Positions 33,130 through 41,696 of a stretch of DNA of 64,000 bases are shown in pieces (position 1 is the stretch's first letter; each line of letters opens with the position of its first letter). This DNA comes from DATLMR01 sp035634255 (GTDB lineage Bacteria > Acidobacteriota > Blastocatellia > UBA7656), in contig DASQDI010000160.1 in NCBI GenBank assembly GCA_035634255.1, positions 141,765 through 205,764 on the forward strand, given 5' to 3'. The position numbers and the translations under genes were made by a program. Under the pieces are notes generated by a model. It ran no database searches, was not told the DNA's origin, and saw nothing but the letters and a program-made list of their open reading frames with translations.

Positions 33130-35484
33130 TCACACGTCCAGAGGGCTCCTGCCATAAACCTCTTCGATCTCCACGGCCGTCTCGATCCACTCCGGGTACT
33201 TCGACGCGAGCGGGGACAGGCAGACCGGGCGAATGTAGCGCGCGGCTTCTTCTATCTCTCCGAGCCTCATCAACTCGGCGGCGATGTTGTTCAGGTAGAC
33301 GAATCTGAGATGAGGACGCGTCAGGCGGATCATCTCCGTAAGCGGCAGGGCTTCCATCAGCATGCGCAGGGCCAGCTCGTCGTCGCCCATCTTGGCATGC
33401 ACCGCGGCGAGTTCGACGAGAGCGACGAGGAAGTTGTAAGGGTCGAGCCTGCTCAGACTTCGTTGAAGGCGGAAGGACTCCTCGTAAATCCGGGCCGCCT
33501 CCGTGAATTCGCCGCCGATGCACCACGTCGCCGCGAGGTTGCTGACCCCGCGCACCTTGATGTAGGGCAAGACGTTCGGGTCGGCTATCAACTCGTTAAG
33601 CGTCGCCCGGGCCCTCCCAAGGTTGCCCTCCTTCTTGTCGATGATGGCCCTGAACAAAAGCCCCGCGCTGTGCGCCTGCTTGAGCGGCATCGAGGATAAT
33701 ATCTCCCCGGCCTCCTTCACCGTCCGGGTGTCGCGGAGGGAGTGAGATTTTTCGGCGATGTCTATCAAAAGGTAACTCAGCTTTATCTGAGCTTCCCCGA
33801 GGTCCGCGGCGCGGAGCAGGTTGCGCGCTAACAGGCTCGCGATCAGCTTTGAAGATTTCACCATCCGCAAATCTTCCGGAGTCGCTCCGGGCATGAGCCT
33901 TCCGACCATCTCTTCGCCCTCGGGTTGAGGCGCGGGGATCAGGAGAGCGGGAGCCTCGGACCGCCTCCCGCGCGAGCCACCCGCTTGAAGGCCCATCGCG
34001 AATCCGGGCCTTACAAAGTCACGGGCGGCCCCCTCCGGCGCGGCGAGCCCTGCGGCGCTCCTGCCCGCTTCTTTCATCCGGCCGAGGTATTGCTTCGCCG
34101 CCTCAAACAGACCCGCCTCCCCGTACTCGATGGAGAGAACGGCCCCGCCCATCTCCCCGTCGCCCGTTCTCTTCGCGCGCACTTCGAGGCTTAGCTTTTG
34201 ACCCCCTTCCAGTTCCACCCCGTATCTTTTAGGCGCCCCCGGCCTGTCCAGACGGTAATCGAGCAGGTGAAGGCCGATCCGCTCTTCGCCATCGTCATCC
34301 CGCGCCCGCACTTCGACCATCTCGGCGCTCTCTCCCACTTCGAGCACGGCCCTCGCGCCGGGGGTCGGAGTCAGCCTCGCCCGCTCGACCCCATCGACGA
34401 CGATGAGCAGCAGTTTCGCCTTCATCCTCTTGCGCCGGTCGGCCCGGTCCGCCAGGCCCTTGAGCGCCCCGCTTATCTGCTCTTCGGTAAGTTCGGGCGG
34501 GTGCTCCCTGTCCGCGCGGTCACCCCCGCCGCCTTCCTCATCGTCCATGCTGAACCTCGGCAAGGCGAGGCGCTCCTCCGGCGGGTCGAGGCCGAGGGCC
34601 CCGATGAGCCGGGTGTAGCAGACGGGGTCGATGATCGAATGGATGCGGTTGATCTCTATCGGGTGCTCTTTGTCCGGGTCGTTCCCGTCGAACTTAAACA
34701 TCGGCAGCGACTCTTCGGACGCGTCGAACCTCTCGGGCATCGAGCAGCCGGTGTCCCAGGGCGTGAACATGGCGAGGGCCTTCCTGACCAGACGGGCGCG
34801 TGAATTCGGGTCCGGCTCGATCTCGAACCTCTCTTCGCCTCGGGCGAGCGTGACGGTCTTCAGGGCAGGGCCGAACCTCTGCTTCATCTCGTGCATCAAC
34901 TGCCTCTTGCAGGTGCGGTAGTAGGAGTCCTGCTTCATCCTGGACGGGTCCTGAATCACCAGGTTGTATATCTCCATGGTCTCGGGGGTGCTGTAGGAGT
35001 GGAGCAGCCTGCTGAACCCGAGCGCGACGTAGAAGGAGTTCCGCCTGAGCGTGATCTTGACCACGTGCTTGATGAAGCGGATGATCAGGTCTTCTTCGGT
35101 GACCGCGCCCCTACCGGACAGTTCGTGATCCCTCTCATGCGCTTCGGACTCCATGTAGACGAGGCGTTGGAGCAGGTGGAGGTCACTCACCCGCACGCGG
35201 TTGCGCGGCTTGAAGGACGAGTGCTGCCTTGAGAAGAACTGGCCCACGGGCGAGTAGTAGAGGCGTTTGTCCTGGACCTGAAGCGCGAGCTCAAGGTTGG
35301 CCAGCGCGTCCGAGGCGATGCGGAGAGCCGTATCCGTGTCGGGGTGGATGAAGTACGCGAGCCGGAAGGCGCTCGCCAGCAACTGCGACGAGGTGTTGGC
35401 GAGGGCGCTCGCGGAGACCTGCGAGCCGGACTGCGCGGACACGGAGGGTGTCCTTTGCGAATCTGCGCGGGAGATGTTCAGCAT
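33130..35484 (-). CDS. Large cytoplasmic TPR-containing protein, unknown function
   Basis: A 784-residue protein without signal peptide or membrane segment. Residues 30-260 are conserved-looking and helical ('LLASAFRLAYFIHPDTDTAL' and 'RLYYSPVGQFFSRQHSSFKP'); I associate this N-terminal part with large proteins found in Blastocatellia but cannot name it. The middle (about 330-530) is acidic and low in complexity with a beta-rich patch ('RMKAKLLLIVVDGVERARLT'). The last 200 residues hold TPR units ('AATWCIGGEFTEAARIYEES', 'NIAAELMRLGEIEEAARYIR'). A regulatory or scaffold role is possible. It converges on the lipoprotein gene with a 23-nt gap. Confidence 0.65.
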   Translation of the reverse strand: MLNISRADSQRTPSVSAQSGSQVSASALANTSSQLLASAFRLAYFIHPDTDTALRIASDALANLELALQVQDKRLYYSPVGQFFSRQHSSFKPRNRVRVSDLHLLQRLVYMESEAHERDHELSGRGAVTEEDLIIRFIKHVVKITLRRNSFYVALGFSRLLHSYSTPETMEIYNLVIQDPSRMKQDSYYRTCKRQLMHEMKQRFGPALKTVTLARGEERFEIEPDPNSRARLVRKALAMFTPWDTGCSMPERFDASEESLPMFKFDGNDPDKEHPIEINRIHSIIDPVCYTRLIGALGLDPPEERLALPRFSMDDEEGGGGDRADREHPPELTEEQISGALKGLADRADRRKRMKAKLLLIVVDGVERARLTPTPGARAVLEVGESAEMVEVRARDDDGEERIGLHLLDYRLDRPGAPKRYGVELEGGQKLSLEVRAKRTGDGEMGGAVLSIEYGEAGLFEAAKQYLGRMKEAGRSAAGLAAPEGAARDFVRPGFAMGLQAGGSRGRRSEAPALLIPAPQPEGEEMVGRLMPGATPEDLRMVKSSKLIASLLARNLLRAADLGEAQIKLSYLLIDIAEKSHSLRDTRTVKEAGEILSSMPLKQAHSAGLLFRAIIDKKEGNLGRARATLNELIADPNVLPYIKVRGVSNLAATWCIGGEFTEAARIYEESFRLQRSLSRLDPYNFLVALVELAAVHAKMGDDELALRMLMEALPLTEMIRLTRPHLRFVYLNNIAAELMRLGEIEEAARYIRPVCLSPLASKYPEWIETAVEIEEVYGRSPLDV

Positions 35485-35608
35485 TATTTTGCCCCCGAAG
35501 AAGGCGCGGCCTAGCCGGCGGTGAATCTGTGAAAACCCGACGCCCCCGTGAATCGATGTTATGACGGCGGAGGCGCATGCCCGTGCTTGATATGAAAGGC
35601 GGATCGGC

Positions 35609-36400
35609 TCAGGTGACTCTGGCTTTACGGATGGCCCTGGAGAATACGGTCGGCAGAAACCGCTTCATGTAGACCCCGTTGATCTCTTTCCCCCCGATCA
35701 GGACCTCTTCCTTTTCCGAGGCGACGGCGGAGAGTATCTTCGCGGCGCAGGCGTCGGGCGACATGCCCGCGTCCTGAGCCGCGTCCATGCGGCCGTGCTT
35801 CCCACCGTCGCCCGCGAGGGCGTTTATCGAGACGTTGGTCCTGATGAAGCCGGGGCAGACAATCGTGACCTTGACGTTCTCGCGCCACACCTCCGCGCGC
35901 AGGGAGTCGAAGAAGCCGTGCAGGGCGTGCTTCGACGCCGAGTAGGCCGAGCGCAGGGGCGTGCCGAAGTGTCCGACCACGCTGCTGATTATCACGATGT
36001 GGCCCGACTTGCGTTCGAGCATCTGCGGCAAGATGGCCTTGGTCAGGGCCACGGTGCCGAAGAAGTTTATATTCATGATCTCCACGTCCACGGCGAGCGA
36101 GGTCTCTTTGACCAAAGACCTCTGGCTCACCCCGCCGTTGTTCACGAGGATGTCGACCCTCCCGAAATGGCGGAGCGCTATGGCCGCCTTCTCCGCGAGC
36201 GTCTCGTACTGCGCGAGGTCGAGCGGCAACACGAGGTGATCGCCCGCGTTCTCACAAGCCTGCCTGACGCGCTCGAGCTCGGCCTCCCGCCTGCCCGACA
36301 GGATGAGCTTCGCGCCCTCGCGGCCGAAGGCGTAGGCGAGCGCCTCGCCTATGCCTGAAGATGCCCCGGTGATCCAGATGATCTTATCCCTGAAATTCAT
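35609..36400 (-). CDS. Short-chain dehydrogenase/reductase (DHRS7-like)
   Basis: A 263-residue classical SDR. NAD(P) binding is shown by 'WITGASSGIGEALAYAFG' with the following 'LILSGRREAELERV' (Arg pair favours NADP). 'LVNNGGVSQ', the catalytic Ser in 'IVIISSVVGHFG' and Y-x-x-x-K in 'SAYSASKHALHGFFDSLR' complete the active site. The C-terminal end 'GVYMKRFLPTVFSRAIRK' is a basic, partly hydrophobic tail like that of membrane-associated DHRS7-type enzymes. The substrate is unknown. Confidence 0.9.
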   Translation of the reverse strand: MNFRDKIIWITGASSGIGEALAYAFGREGAKLILSGRREAELERVRQACENAGDHLVLPLDLAQYETLAEKAAIALRHFGRVDILVNNGGVSQRSLVKETSLAVDVEIMNINFFGTVALTKAILPQMLERKSGHIVIISSVVGHFGTPLRSAYSASKHALHGFFDSLRAEVWRENVKVTIVCPGFIRTNVSINALAGDGGKHGRMDAAQDAGMSPDACAAKILSAVASEKEEVLIGGKEINGVYMKRFLPTVFSRAIRKARVT

Positions 36401-36494
36401 AAGCGCCCTTCGGTTTTAATGGGGGTGTCAGTTCGGAATAATAGCTCCTGAAAAGCCATACTGCACGCTAAAAAAAGCGGGCGGCGCGGGGCTC

Positions 36495-36503
36495 TGTTAT
36501 ACT
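36495..36503 (+). promoter_or_regulatory. Extended -10 promoter of the VOC gene
   Basis: TGTTATACT (36495-36503) fits an extended -10 (TGnTATACT); the -35 position (AAGCGG) is poor, as is common for this promoter type. It lies 64 nt before the start codon. Confidence 0.4.
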
Positions 36504-36566
36504 GATCACGCCTGAGTTTCAGGCGCGGAGCCCACGGTTAACGAAGTGATCGAGAGGAGAAATCAT

Positions 36567-36938
36567 ATGCTGCCGATTCGAGGACTGTACGAGGTCGCCA
36601 TCCGGGTGAAAGACCTGCCGACCTCCGAGGCATTCTACAGAGAAGTTCTGGGCTTGCAGGTCGGCCTTCGGGACGAAAGAAGGAACTGGCTGTTTCTGCG
36701 GGCGGGCGGCGACGCCGGGATGGTCGTGTTGCAGGAGGACAAGGGGGAATGGCCGACGCAGCATTTAGCGTTCACGGTCGACGCGGGCGACATAGAGCGC
36801 GCCGCGGCCCTCCTGCGCGAGCGAGGCGTTGAAGTTGAAGGCCCCTCATTTCACGAATGGATGCCCGCCACGTCTATCTACTTCAGCGACCCGGACGGGC
36901 ATGAATTAGAGCTGGCCGCCCCCGCGCGCAAAAGCTGA
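36567..36938 (+). CDS. VOC (glyoxalase-fold) family protein
   Basis: A 123-residue protein from the ATG at 36567, which has AGGAG 8 nt upstream; the GTG at 36546 is less likely. It has two beta-alpha-beta-beta-beta modules: 'LYEVAIRVKDLPTSEAFYRE' followed by 'VLGLQVGLRDERRNWLFLRA', then 'TQHLAFTVDAGDIERAAALL' and 'YFSDPDGHELELAA'. Possible metal ligands are H in TQHLAF and E in HELEL. Members include glyoxalases and dioxygenases; the reaction is not known. Confidence 0.8.
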   Translation: MLPIRGLYEVAIRVKDLPTSEAFYREVLGLQVGLRDERRNWLFLRAGGDAGMVVLQEDKGEWPTQHLAFTVDAGDIERAAALLRERGVEVEGPSFHEWMPATSIYFSDPDGHELELAAPARKS

Positions 36939-37287
36939 ACAATCAGCGCCGGAACACTCTCGCACAAAAGCCTGAAACACTAACCGTCGAACGGCCTCCG
37001 CGAAATCACTTCCCGTCGCGGAGGCGGGAAATCTAATATATTAAATGCGCTCGCCGGCGGAATAGAGACAATTTCCGCTGGCGAGCACCGGTCTTTTTGG
37101 TGTTTACTCTGGGTGTCTGTATTTTGCAACGACGGGATGGCGAACGGCTGCGGGTAAACCGGCCCGACAGTCGCTCGCAATCCGGGCTCGAATAATTCTC
37201 CCCATCGTCACGTGCGAGCCGGGCCGCCTCATAGATCAGGCACTTGCGGAATACAAGAATAAGAATTCCTGTTAAGGAGTGAAGATA
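36939..37287. other. Intergenic stretch with two strong hairpins
   Basis: This 349-nt stretch contains GCCTCCGCGA (36994-37003) with TCGCGGAGGC (37016-37025), a perfect 10-bp stem with no T-run behind it, and the terminator at 37049-37097. The remaining ~190 nt lead to the next gene and show no frame of interest. Confidence 0.5.
37049..37097 (+). terminator. Rho-independent terminator of the VOC gene
   Basis: GCTCGCCGGCGGAA (37049-37062) and TTCCGCTGGCGAGC (37073-37086) form a 14-bp stem with one G-U pair and a 10-nt loop, followed by ACCGGTCTTTTT. Confidence 0.7.
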
Positions 37288-37869
37288 ATGGTGCACCAAC
37301 TCAAAAAACGGATCGTCTTCTTTTTGCTCGTTTCGATGGTCGGGCTCTCACCTTCCGCCTTCGCGCAGGCCGACAGGTTCGAGGGCAGGCCCGCCTTCGC
37401 CGAGGGGACCGAACTCGGCTACTACATCTGGAAGGACGGGGACACCTGGCATGTCCGGTGGACGACGAGGGGGCAGATGAGACAATTCGCCGGCTCGGTC
37501 TCGGCGGAGGGCGGCGAGCTGAAGTCGCTCAAGCGCATCGACGTTGAGTCCGAGCGCCGCGTCCTTTACCCCGGCCGGGCCCCGCGTGTAGTCTATGGCC
37601 CCCGGGGTAGGGCTCACGTCCGCCGGGGGAGAGCGCCTGTCGTGGTTGATCGCAAGCAGGACAAGATCGAGAAGGATGGCGACAGGAGGATAGTTTTCCT
37701 CGCGCGGACGGACGACGACATAGACGGGTTCGATTTCAAAGTGGATGAGGAGGTGAAGCTCCTGCATTTCGTGCTTGAGATAGATGGCAGGAGGTCCCCT
37801 CAGTTCATCGAGGTGGGCAGGGATAATCGCAAGATACAGAGCCTCCCGCTACTGGTCCGGTTAAATTAA
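37288..37869 (+). CDS. Secreted protein of unknown function
   Basis: The ATG at 37288 has AAGGAG 8 nt upstream and begins a signal peptide (IVFFLLVSMVGLSPSAFA), giving 193 residues. The mature part is beta-rich ('GTELGYYIWKDGDTWHVRWT') with a basic middle (GRAHVRRGRAP) and an acidic 'ARTDDDIDGFDFKVDEEVKL'. I recognise no family; the alternation suggests a small beta-barrel or sandwich. Confidence 0.6.
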   Translation: MVHQLKKRIVFFLLVSMVGLSPSAFAQADRFEGRPAFAEGTELGYYIWKDGDTWHVRWTTRGQMRQFAGSVSAEGGELKSLKRIDVESERRVLYPGRAPRVVYGPRGRAHVRRGRAPVVVDRKQDKIEKDGDRRIVFLARTDDDIDGFDFKVDEEVKLLHFVLEIDGRRSPQFIEVGRDNRKIQSLPLLVRLN

Positions 37870-37889
37870 TAAATCCTGAAAGCGCGTCA

Positions 37890-37940
37890 CAAACGCATCA
37901 CCCCGCCCCGCCGGTAACGCGGAGCCGGGTGGTGCGTTTG
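37890..37940 (+). terminator. Hairpin between the secreted-protein gene and ridA-like gene
   Basis: CAAACGCATCACC (37890-37902) pairs with GGTGGTGCGTTTG (37928-37940) over 13 bp with one G-U pair. There is no T-run behind it; it ends 26 nt before the next start codon and could terminate or attenuate transcription. Confidence 0.45.
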
Positions 37941-37966
37941 AATCTCGCAACCTGATTCGGAAGATT

Positions 37967-38371
37967 ATGGGTAAAGAATACGTCAACCCGGACGCTCTGT
38001 TCCCGAGCGTGGAGCACGGGTTCTCTCAGATCGTTGTCGCCAGCGGCGGAAAGACCGTCTACATATCCGGCCAGACCGCGTGGGACGCGCGGAGGGAGAT
38101 CGTCGGCGGGACGGACCTGTCCGAGCAGGCGAAGCAGGCGCTCCGCAATGTCCGCACGGCCGTCGAAGCGGTGGGCGGCTCGCTGTCGGACGTGGTCGCT
38201 TTGCGCATCTACATCGTCAACTACAAGCCCGAGGAGGCTGGCGCCATAGGAGACGCTCTGAGGGAGTTCTTCCCCGTCGAGAGGCGGCCCGCCAGCACGT
38301 GGGTCGGGGTGCCGTCTCTGGCGGTGCCGGACTTCCTGATCGAGATTGAAGCGACGGCGGTGCTGGACTGA
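37967..38371 (+). CDS. RidA (YjgF/YER057c/UK114) family protein
   Basis: A 134-residue protein with the RidA fold. 'FSQIVVASGGKTVYISGQTA' and 'LSEQAKQALRNVRTAVEAVG' lead to 'VVALRIYIVNY' and 'RPASTWVGVPSLAVPDFLIE', which supply the Arg and Glu of the active cleft between trimer subunits. Characterised RidA enzymes deaminate reactive enamine/imine intermediates. It is followed by an ADOP permease gene after 30 nt. Confidence 0.85.
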   Translation: MGKEYVNPDALFPSVEHGFSQIVVASGGKTVYISGQTAWDARREIVGGTDLSEQAKQALRNVRTAVEAVGGSLSDVVALRIYIVNYKPEEAGAIGDALREFFPVERRPASTWVGVPSLAVPDFLIEIEATAVLD

Positions 38372-38401
38372 TCGATTCTTCGGTCCGGCGGGAGGAGTCT
38401 G

Positions 38402-40855
38402 ATGAAAATTAGTATTATCGAGGCGCTCGCCGGAGACCTGCGCTATGGCCTGCGAATGCTGGCGAAGAGTCCGGGCTTTACCGCCGTCGCCGTGATCTCT
38501 CTGGCTCTGGGCATCGGGGCGAACACGTTCATCTTCAGCCTCGTCAACACCGCCATGCTGCGGCCGCTGCCCGTCGAGAATCCTGAGCAACTGGTGTCGC
38601 TCACGAATGCGGCCGAGGGCCGGATGTTCCCGACGTTCTCTTACCCGAACTATAAAGACTACCGCGACCGGAACGATGTATTCGAGGGGCTCATCGCCTA
38701 CCGCTTCGCGCCGCTGAGCCTGAGCCACGACGGCATCAACGAGAGGCTGTGGGGCTACGTCGTGTCGGGCAATTACTTCGAGGTGCTCGGCGTGAAAGCG
38801 GCCCTGGGGCGGGTGATCTCGCCCGACGACGACCGCCTGCCCGGCGCTCACCCCGTCACGGTCATCAGCCACCAGTGCTGGCAGCAGAGGTTCGGCTCCG
38901 ATCCGGGAGTCGTCGGCAAGAGCCTGATCGCGAATGGCCGGGCCTACACGGTCATCGGCGTGGCGCAGAAGGGATTTTTCGGCACCGAGGTCATCGCCGC
39001 GCCCGAGCTCTGGTTCCCGATGGCCATGCAGGCGCAGATCGAAGTGGGCAATGAGTGGCTGGACGAGCGCGACGTGGAGAATGTTTTTATGCAGGGTCGG
39101 CTCAAGCCCGGCGTCAACATCGCTCAGGCGCAGGCCCGGCTCAATTCGATTGCCTTGCAGCTTGAGCGCGAGTACCCGGACGCCAGCGAGGGGGAGCGCG
39201 TCGCCGTTTCGCCGCCCGGAATAATGGGCGGCATGATGCGGGGGCAGGTGCTCGGATTCACCGGGCTGTTGATGGGCGTGGTCGCGTTCGTCCTGCTGCT
39301 GGCCTGCACCAACCTTGCGAACCTGCTGCTGGCGCGCGCGTCCGAACGGCGGAAAGAGATCGCCGTCCGGCTCGCTCTGGGCGCAAGCAGGCTACGGCTC
39401 GTCTGGCAGCTGATGTCTGAGAGCATGCTGCTGGCCGTCGTCAGCGGCGGGTTCGGATTGCTGCTGGCCTACTGGCTGATAAGCCTCGCCCCCTCGTTCA
39501 AGCCCCCGGTGGACGTTCCGCTTTTTATCGACCTGCACATCGACCACCGCGTGCTCATCTTCACCCTCCTGACTTCGCTCGTGACGGGGGCCCTGTTCGG
39601 CCTGCTGCCGGCCTTTCAGTCTACGAAGGTCGACCTGCTGACCGCGTTGAAAAACGAGACTTCTCTGGAAGGCTTTCGCCGCTCGTGGCTGAAGAGCAGC
39701 CTCATAGTTTTGCAGGTCGCGCTGTCGCTCGTGCTCCTGGTCGGCGGGGGGCTGATGCTGCGCGCTTTACAGAGGGCGCAGACGATCAACCTGGGTTTCG
39801 ACCCGAACAACGCCGTCGAGGTGTCGTTCGACCTGCGGTTGCAGGGCTACGACAACGCGCGCGGCCGCGAGTTCCAGAAGCGGCTGCTTGAGCGCGTGCG
39901 CGTGCTGCCCGGCGTGCAGCATGCCGGGATCGTCGACCTCGCCCCCGTAGACCTGCATTTCTCAAGGGGCTCCGTTTTCATCGAGGGGCAGACGCCGGAG
40001 CGCTCCGCGAGCGCGCCTCGGGCAATGACCAGCCGCATCAGCCCCGGCTACCTTCAGGCGATGAGCACCCGCCTTTTGCAGGGGCGCGATTTCACCGAGC
40101 AGGACGACGGGAAAGCGCCGAGGGCGGCTTTAATCAACGAAACTTTCGCCCGCCGATTCTGGCCCGGACAGGACCCGATTGGCAGGCGTTTCAGTCAGGG
40201 CGGCCCCGAGTCTCCGATGATGGAGGTCGTCGGGGTGGTGCAGGACGGCAAGTACGCATGGCTTAACGAAGCGCCGCAGCCATTCTTCGCGCGCCCCCTG
40301 TCACAGGCCTACTCCGGCTCGAACACCTTGATCGTCCGCTCGGATGGCGAACCGCAAAAGATGATCGCGGCGATTCGCGGCGAGATTCAACAGCTTGACC
40401 CGCACCTGCCGCTCGCGAGCGCGAAACGGCTGGTCGAGCGGATGGCCATGCCGCTTCTGCCCGCGCGGGTCGCGGCGTCGCTCCTGGGCAGCTTCGGCGT
40501 TCTGGCTCTGGCTCTGGCCGCGATTGGGATTTACGGAGTCATGTCTTACGCCGTAACGAGGCGCACGCATGAGATCGGGGTTCGCGTGGCCCTCGGGGCG
40601 CAGGCGTCGGACGTTTTAAAGCTCACCATAGGGCAGGGGATGAGGCTGGTGCTGATCGGAGTGGTGATCGGCTTGTCGGCGGCGCTGGCGCTGGCGCAGT
40701 TGATGAAGAGCGTTCTGCTGGGCATGAGCGCGACGGACCCGTTGACCTACATCGCGGTGGCGGCTCTGCTTATGGCCGTGGCTCTGCTGGCCTGTTACTT
40801 CCCGGCCCGCCGGGCGACTAAGATCGATCCGATGGTAGCTCTGCGTTATGAATAA
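38402..40855 (+). CDS. ADOP-type ABC transporter permease (MacB/FtsX family)
   Basis: An 817-residue inner-membrane protein of the acidobacterial duplicated orphan permease type. It has two copies of a MacB_PCD plus FtsX unit: first N-terminal TM 'FTAVAVISLALGIGANTFIF', periplasmic domain (about 45-275), then three TM near 285-410 with 'LLLARASERRKEIAVRLALG'; the second half repeats this and ends 'YFPARRATKIDPMVALRYE'. The usual N-terminal ~70-residue helical extension seen in the copy at 61366 is absent. No ATPase is encoded nearby, which is normal for these orphan permeases. GGAGGAG precedes the ATG. Confidence 0.88.
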   Translation: MKISIIEALAGDLRYGLRMLAKSPGFTAVAVISLALGIGANTFIFSLVNTAMLRPLPVENPEQLVSLTNAAEGRMFPTFSYPNYKDYRDRNDVFEGLIAYRFAPLSLSHDGINERLWGYVVSGNYFEVLGVKAALGRVISPDDDRLPGAHPVTVISHQCWQQRFGSDPGVVGKSLIANGRAYTVIGVAQKGFFGTEVIAAPELWFPMAMQAQIEVGNEWLDERDVENVFMQGRLKPGVNIAQAQARLNSIALQLEREYPDASEGERVAVSPPGIMGGMMRGQVLGFTGLLMGVVAFVLLLACTNLANLLLARASERRKEIAVRLALGASRLRLVWQLMSESMLLAVVSGGFGLLLAYWLISLAPSFKPPVDVPLFIDLHIDHRVLIFTLLTSLVTGALFGLLPAFQSTKVDLLTALKNETSLEGFRRSWLKSSLIVLQVALSLVLLVGGGLMLRALQRAQTINLGFDPNNAVEVSFDLRLQGYDNARGREFQKRLLERVRVLPGVQHAGIVDLAPVDLHFSRGSVFIEGQTPERSASAPRAMTSRISPGYLQAMSTRLLQGRDFTEQDDGKAPRAALINETFARRFWPGQDPIGRRFSQGGPESPMMEVVGVVQDGKYAWLNEAPQPFFARPLSQAYSGSNTLIVRSDGEPQKMIAAIRGEIQQLDPHLPLASAKRLVERMAMPLLPARVAASLLGSFGVLALALAAIGIYGVMSYAVTRRTHEIGVRVALGAQASDVLKLTIGQGMRLVLIGVVIGLSAALALAQLMKSVLLGMSATDPLTYIAVAALLMAVALLACYFPARRATKIDPMVALRYE

Positions 40856-40979
40856 CTCGCGATTCTACGACGAGCTCACCCCTTTCTATCATCTGGTCTA
40901 CGACGATTGGGATGCGAGCACCGAGCGGCAGGCGGGCAATCTTGAAAGCCTTATCCGGGAATTCTGCGGAAAAGCCTGA
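40848..40979 (+). pseudogene. 5' fragment of a SAM-dependent methyltransferase gene
   Basis: A 43-codon frame starts with ATG overlapping the end of the permease gene and reads 'MNNSRFYDELTPFYHLVYDD' then 'WDASTERQAGNLESLIRE', the N-terminus expected of a class I methyltransferase. It stops at a TGA within the dispersed motif at 40974; the SAM-binding G-x-G-x-G part and everything beyond are missing. I call it a truncated remnant. Confidence 0.65.
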
Positions 40980-40996
40980 CAACCGAGTGTACCAGG
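40974..40996 (+). repeat. Copy 4 of the dispersed 3'-end motif (diverged)
   Basis: GCCTGACAACCGAGTGTACC is followed by AGG and resembles CCTAACAGAGCGGTGTACCAG at 5825. It supplies the stop codon of the truncated methyltransferase, so truncation and motif coincide. About 100 nt on, GTAGCTATGACGTTAGG (41077-41093) looks like an inverted partner. Confidence 0.35.
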
Positions 40997-41128
40997 ACGA
41001 CCGGGCGAAAGACAGCGGTTATAAAAGCGGGTGGATGCCGTCCGCTCGGGCGGGTATCATATGATTGCTCCGTAGCTATGACGTTAGGTGAGCGCCGGAC
41101 GCTTGCGCACAAAGAAGGCAGGTGGATT

Positions 41129-41617
41129 ATGGCTGACGAGCACATCGCAACCTATCTGAATGACCACTTGGCGGGCTCCGTGGTCGCGGTCGAACTTTTG
41201 GAGCACCTGGAAGAGGCGCATGCCGACAACGCCATCGGGCGATTCGTCGCCGAATTGCGGGCCGACATCGAGGCCGACCGTCAGGAGCTTGAGAGTTTCA
41301 TGGATCGTTTGAACGTCAACCGGAGCCTCGCGCGAAGGGCGACGGCGTGGCTCACGGAGAAGGTCGCCGAGCTGAAGCTGCGGGTGGACGACCCGTCGGG
41401 CGGGGCCCTCCGCCTGCTCGAAGCGCTTGAGGCCGTGGAGGTCGGGGTCGAGGGGAAGCGGGCTCTGTGGACGGCCCTCGCCGCCGCAGCGGAGGACGCG
41501 CCCGACCTTCGCCTGCTCGACTACGAACGCCTGACGCAGCGCGCGATGGAGCAACACCGGCGTCTGGAAGAGGTGCGGCTGATAGCGGCAAAAAAGGCCC
41601 TTGGAGCCGCCCGCTAG
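41129..41617 (+). CDS. Helical protein of unknown function (ferritin-like bundle possible)
   Basis: From the ATG at 41129 (GCAGGTGG upstream) the gene encodes 162 mostly helical residues: 'HIATYLNDHLAGSVVAVELL' with 'HLEEAHADNAIGRFVAELRA' and later 'LLDYERLTQRAMEQHRRLEE'. Spaced His and Glu residues are compatible with a four-helix bundle, but no complete E-x-x-H metal set is clear. Similar ~165-residue proteins occur in several soil phyla without a known role. Confidence 0.65.
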   Translation: MADEHIATYLNDHLAGSVVAVELLEHLEEAHADNAIGRFVAELRADIEADRQELESFMDRLNVNRSLARRATAWLTEKVAELKLRVDDPSGGALRLLEALEAVEVGVEGKRALWTALAAAAEDAPDLRLLDYERLTQRAMEQHRRLEEVRLIAAKKALGAAR

Positions 41618-41696
41618 GCCCTACGGCCGGGAAATTTACTCAACTCTGATTCCGCGGGGGCCGCGATTAGCGCGGCAGGTTAATACCCCTGAAGCT

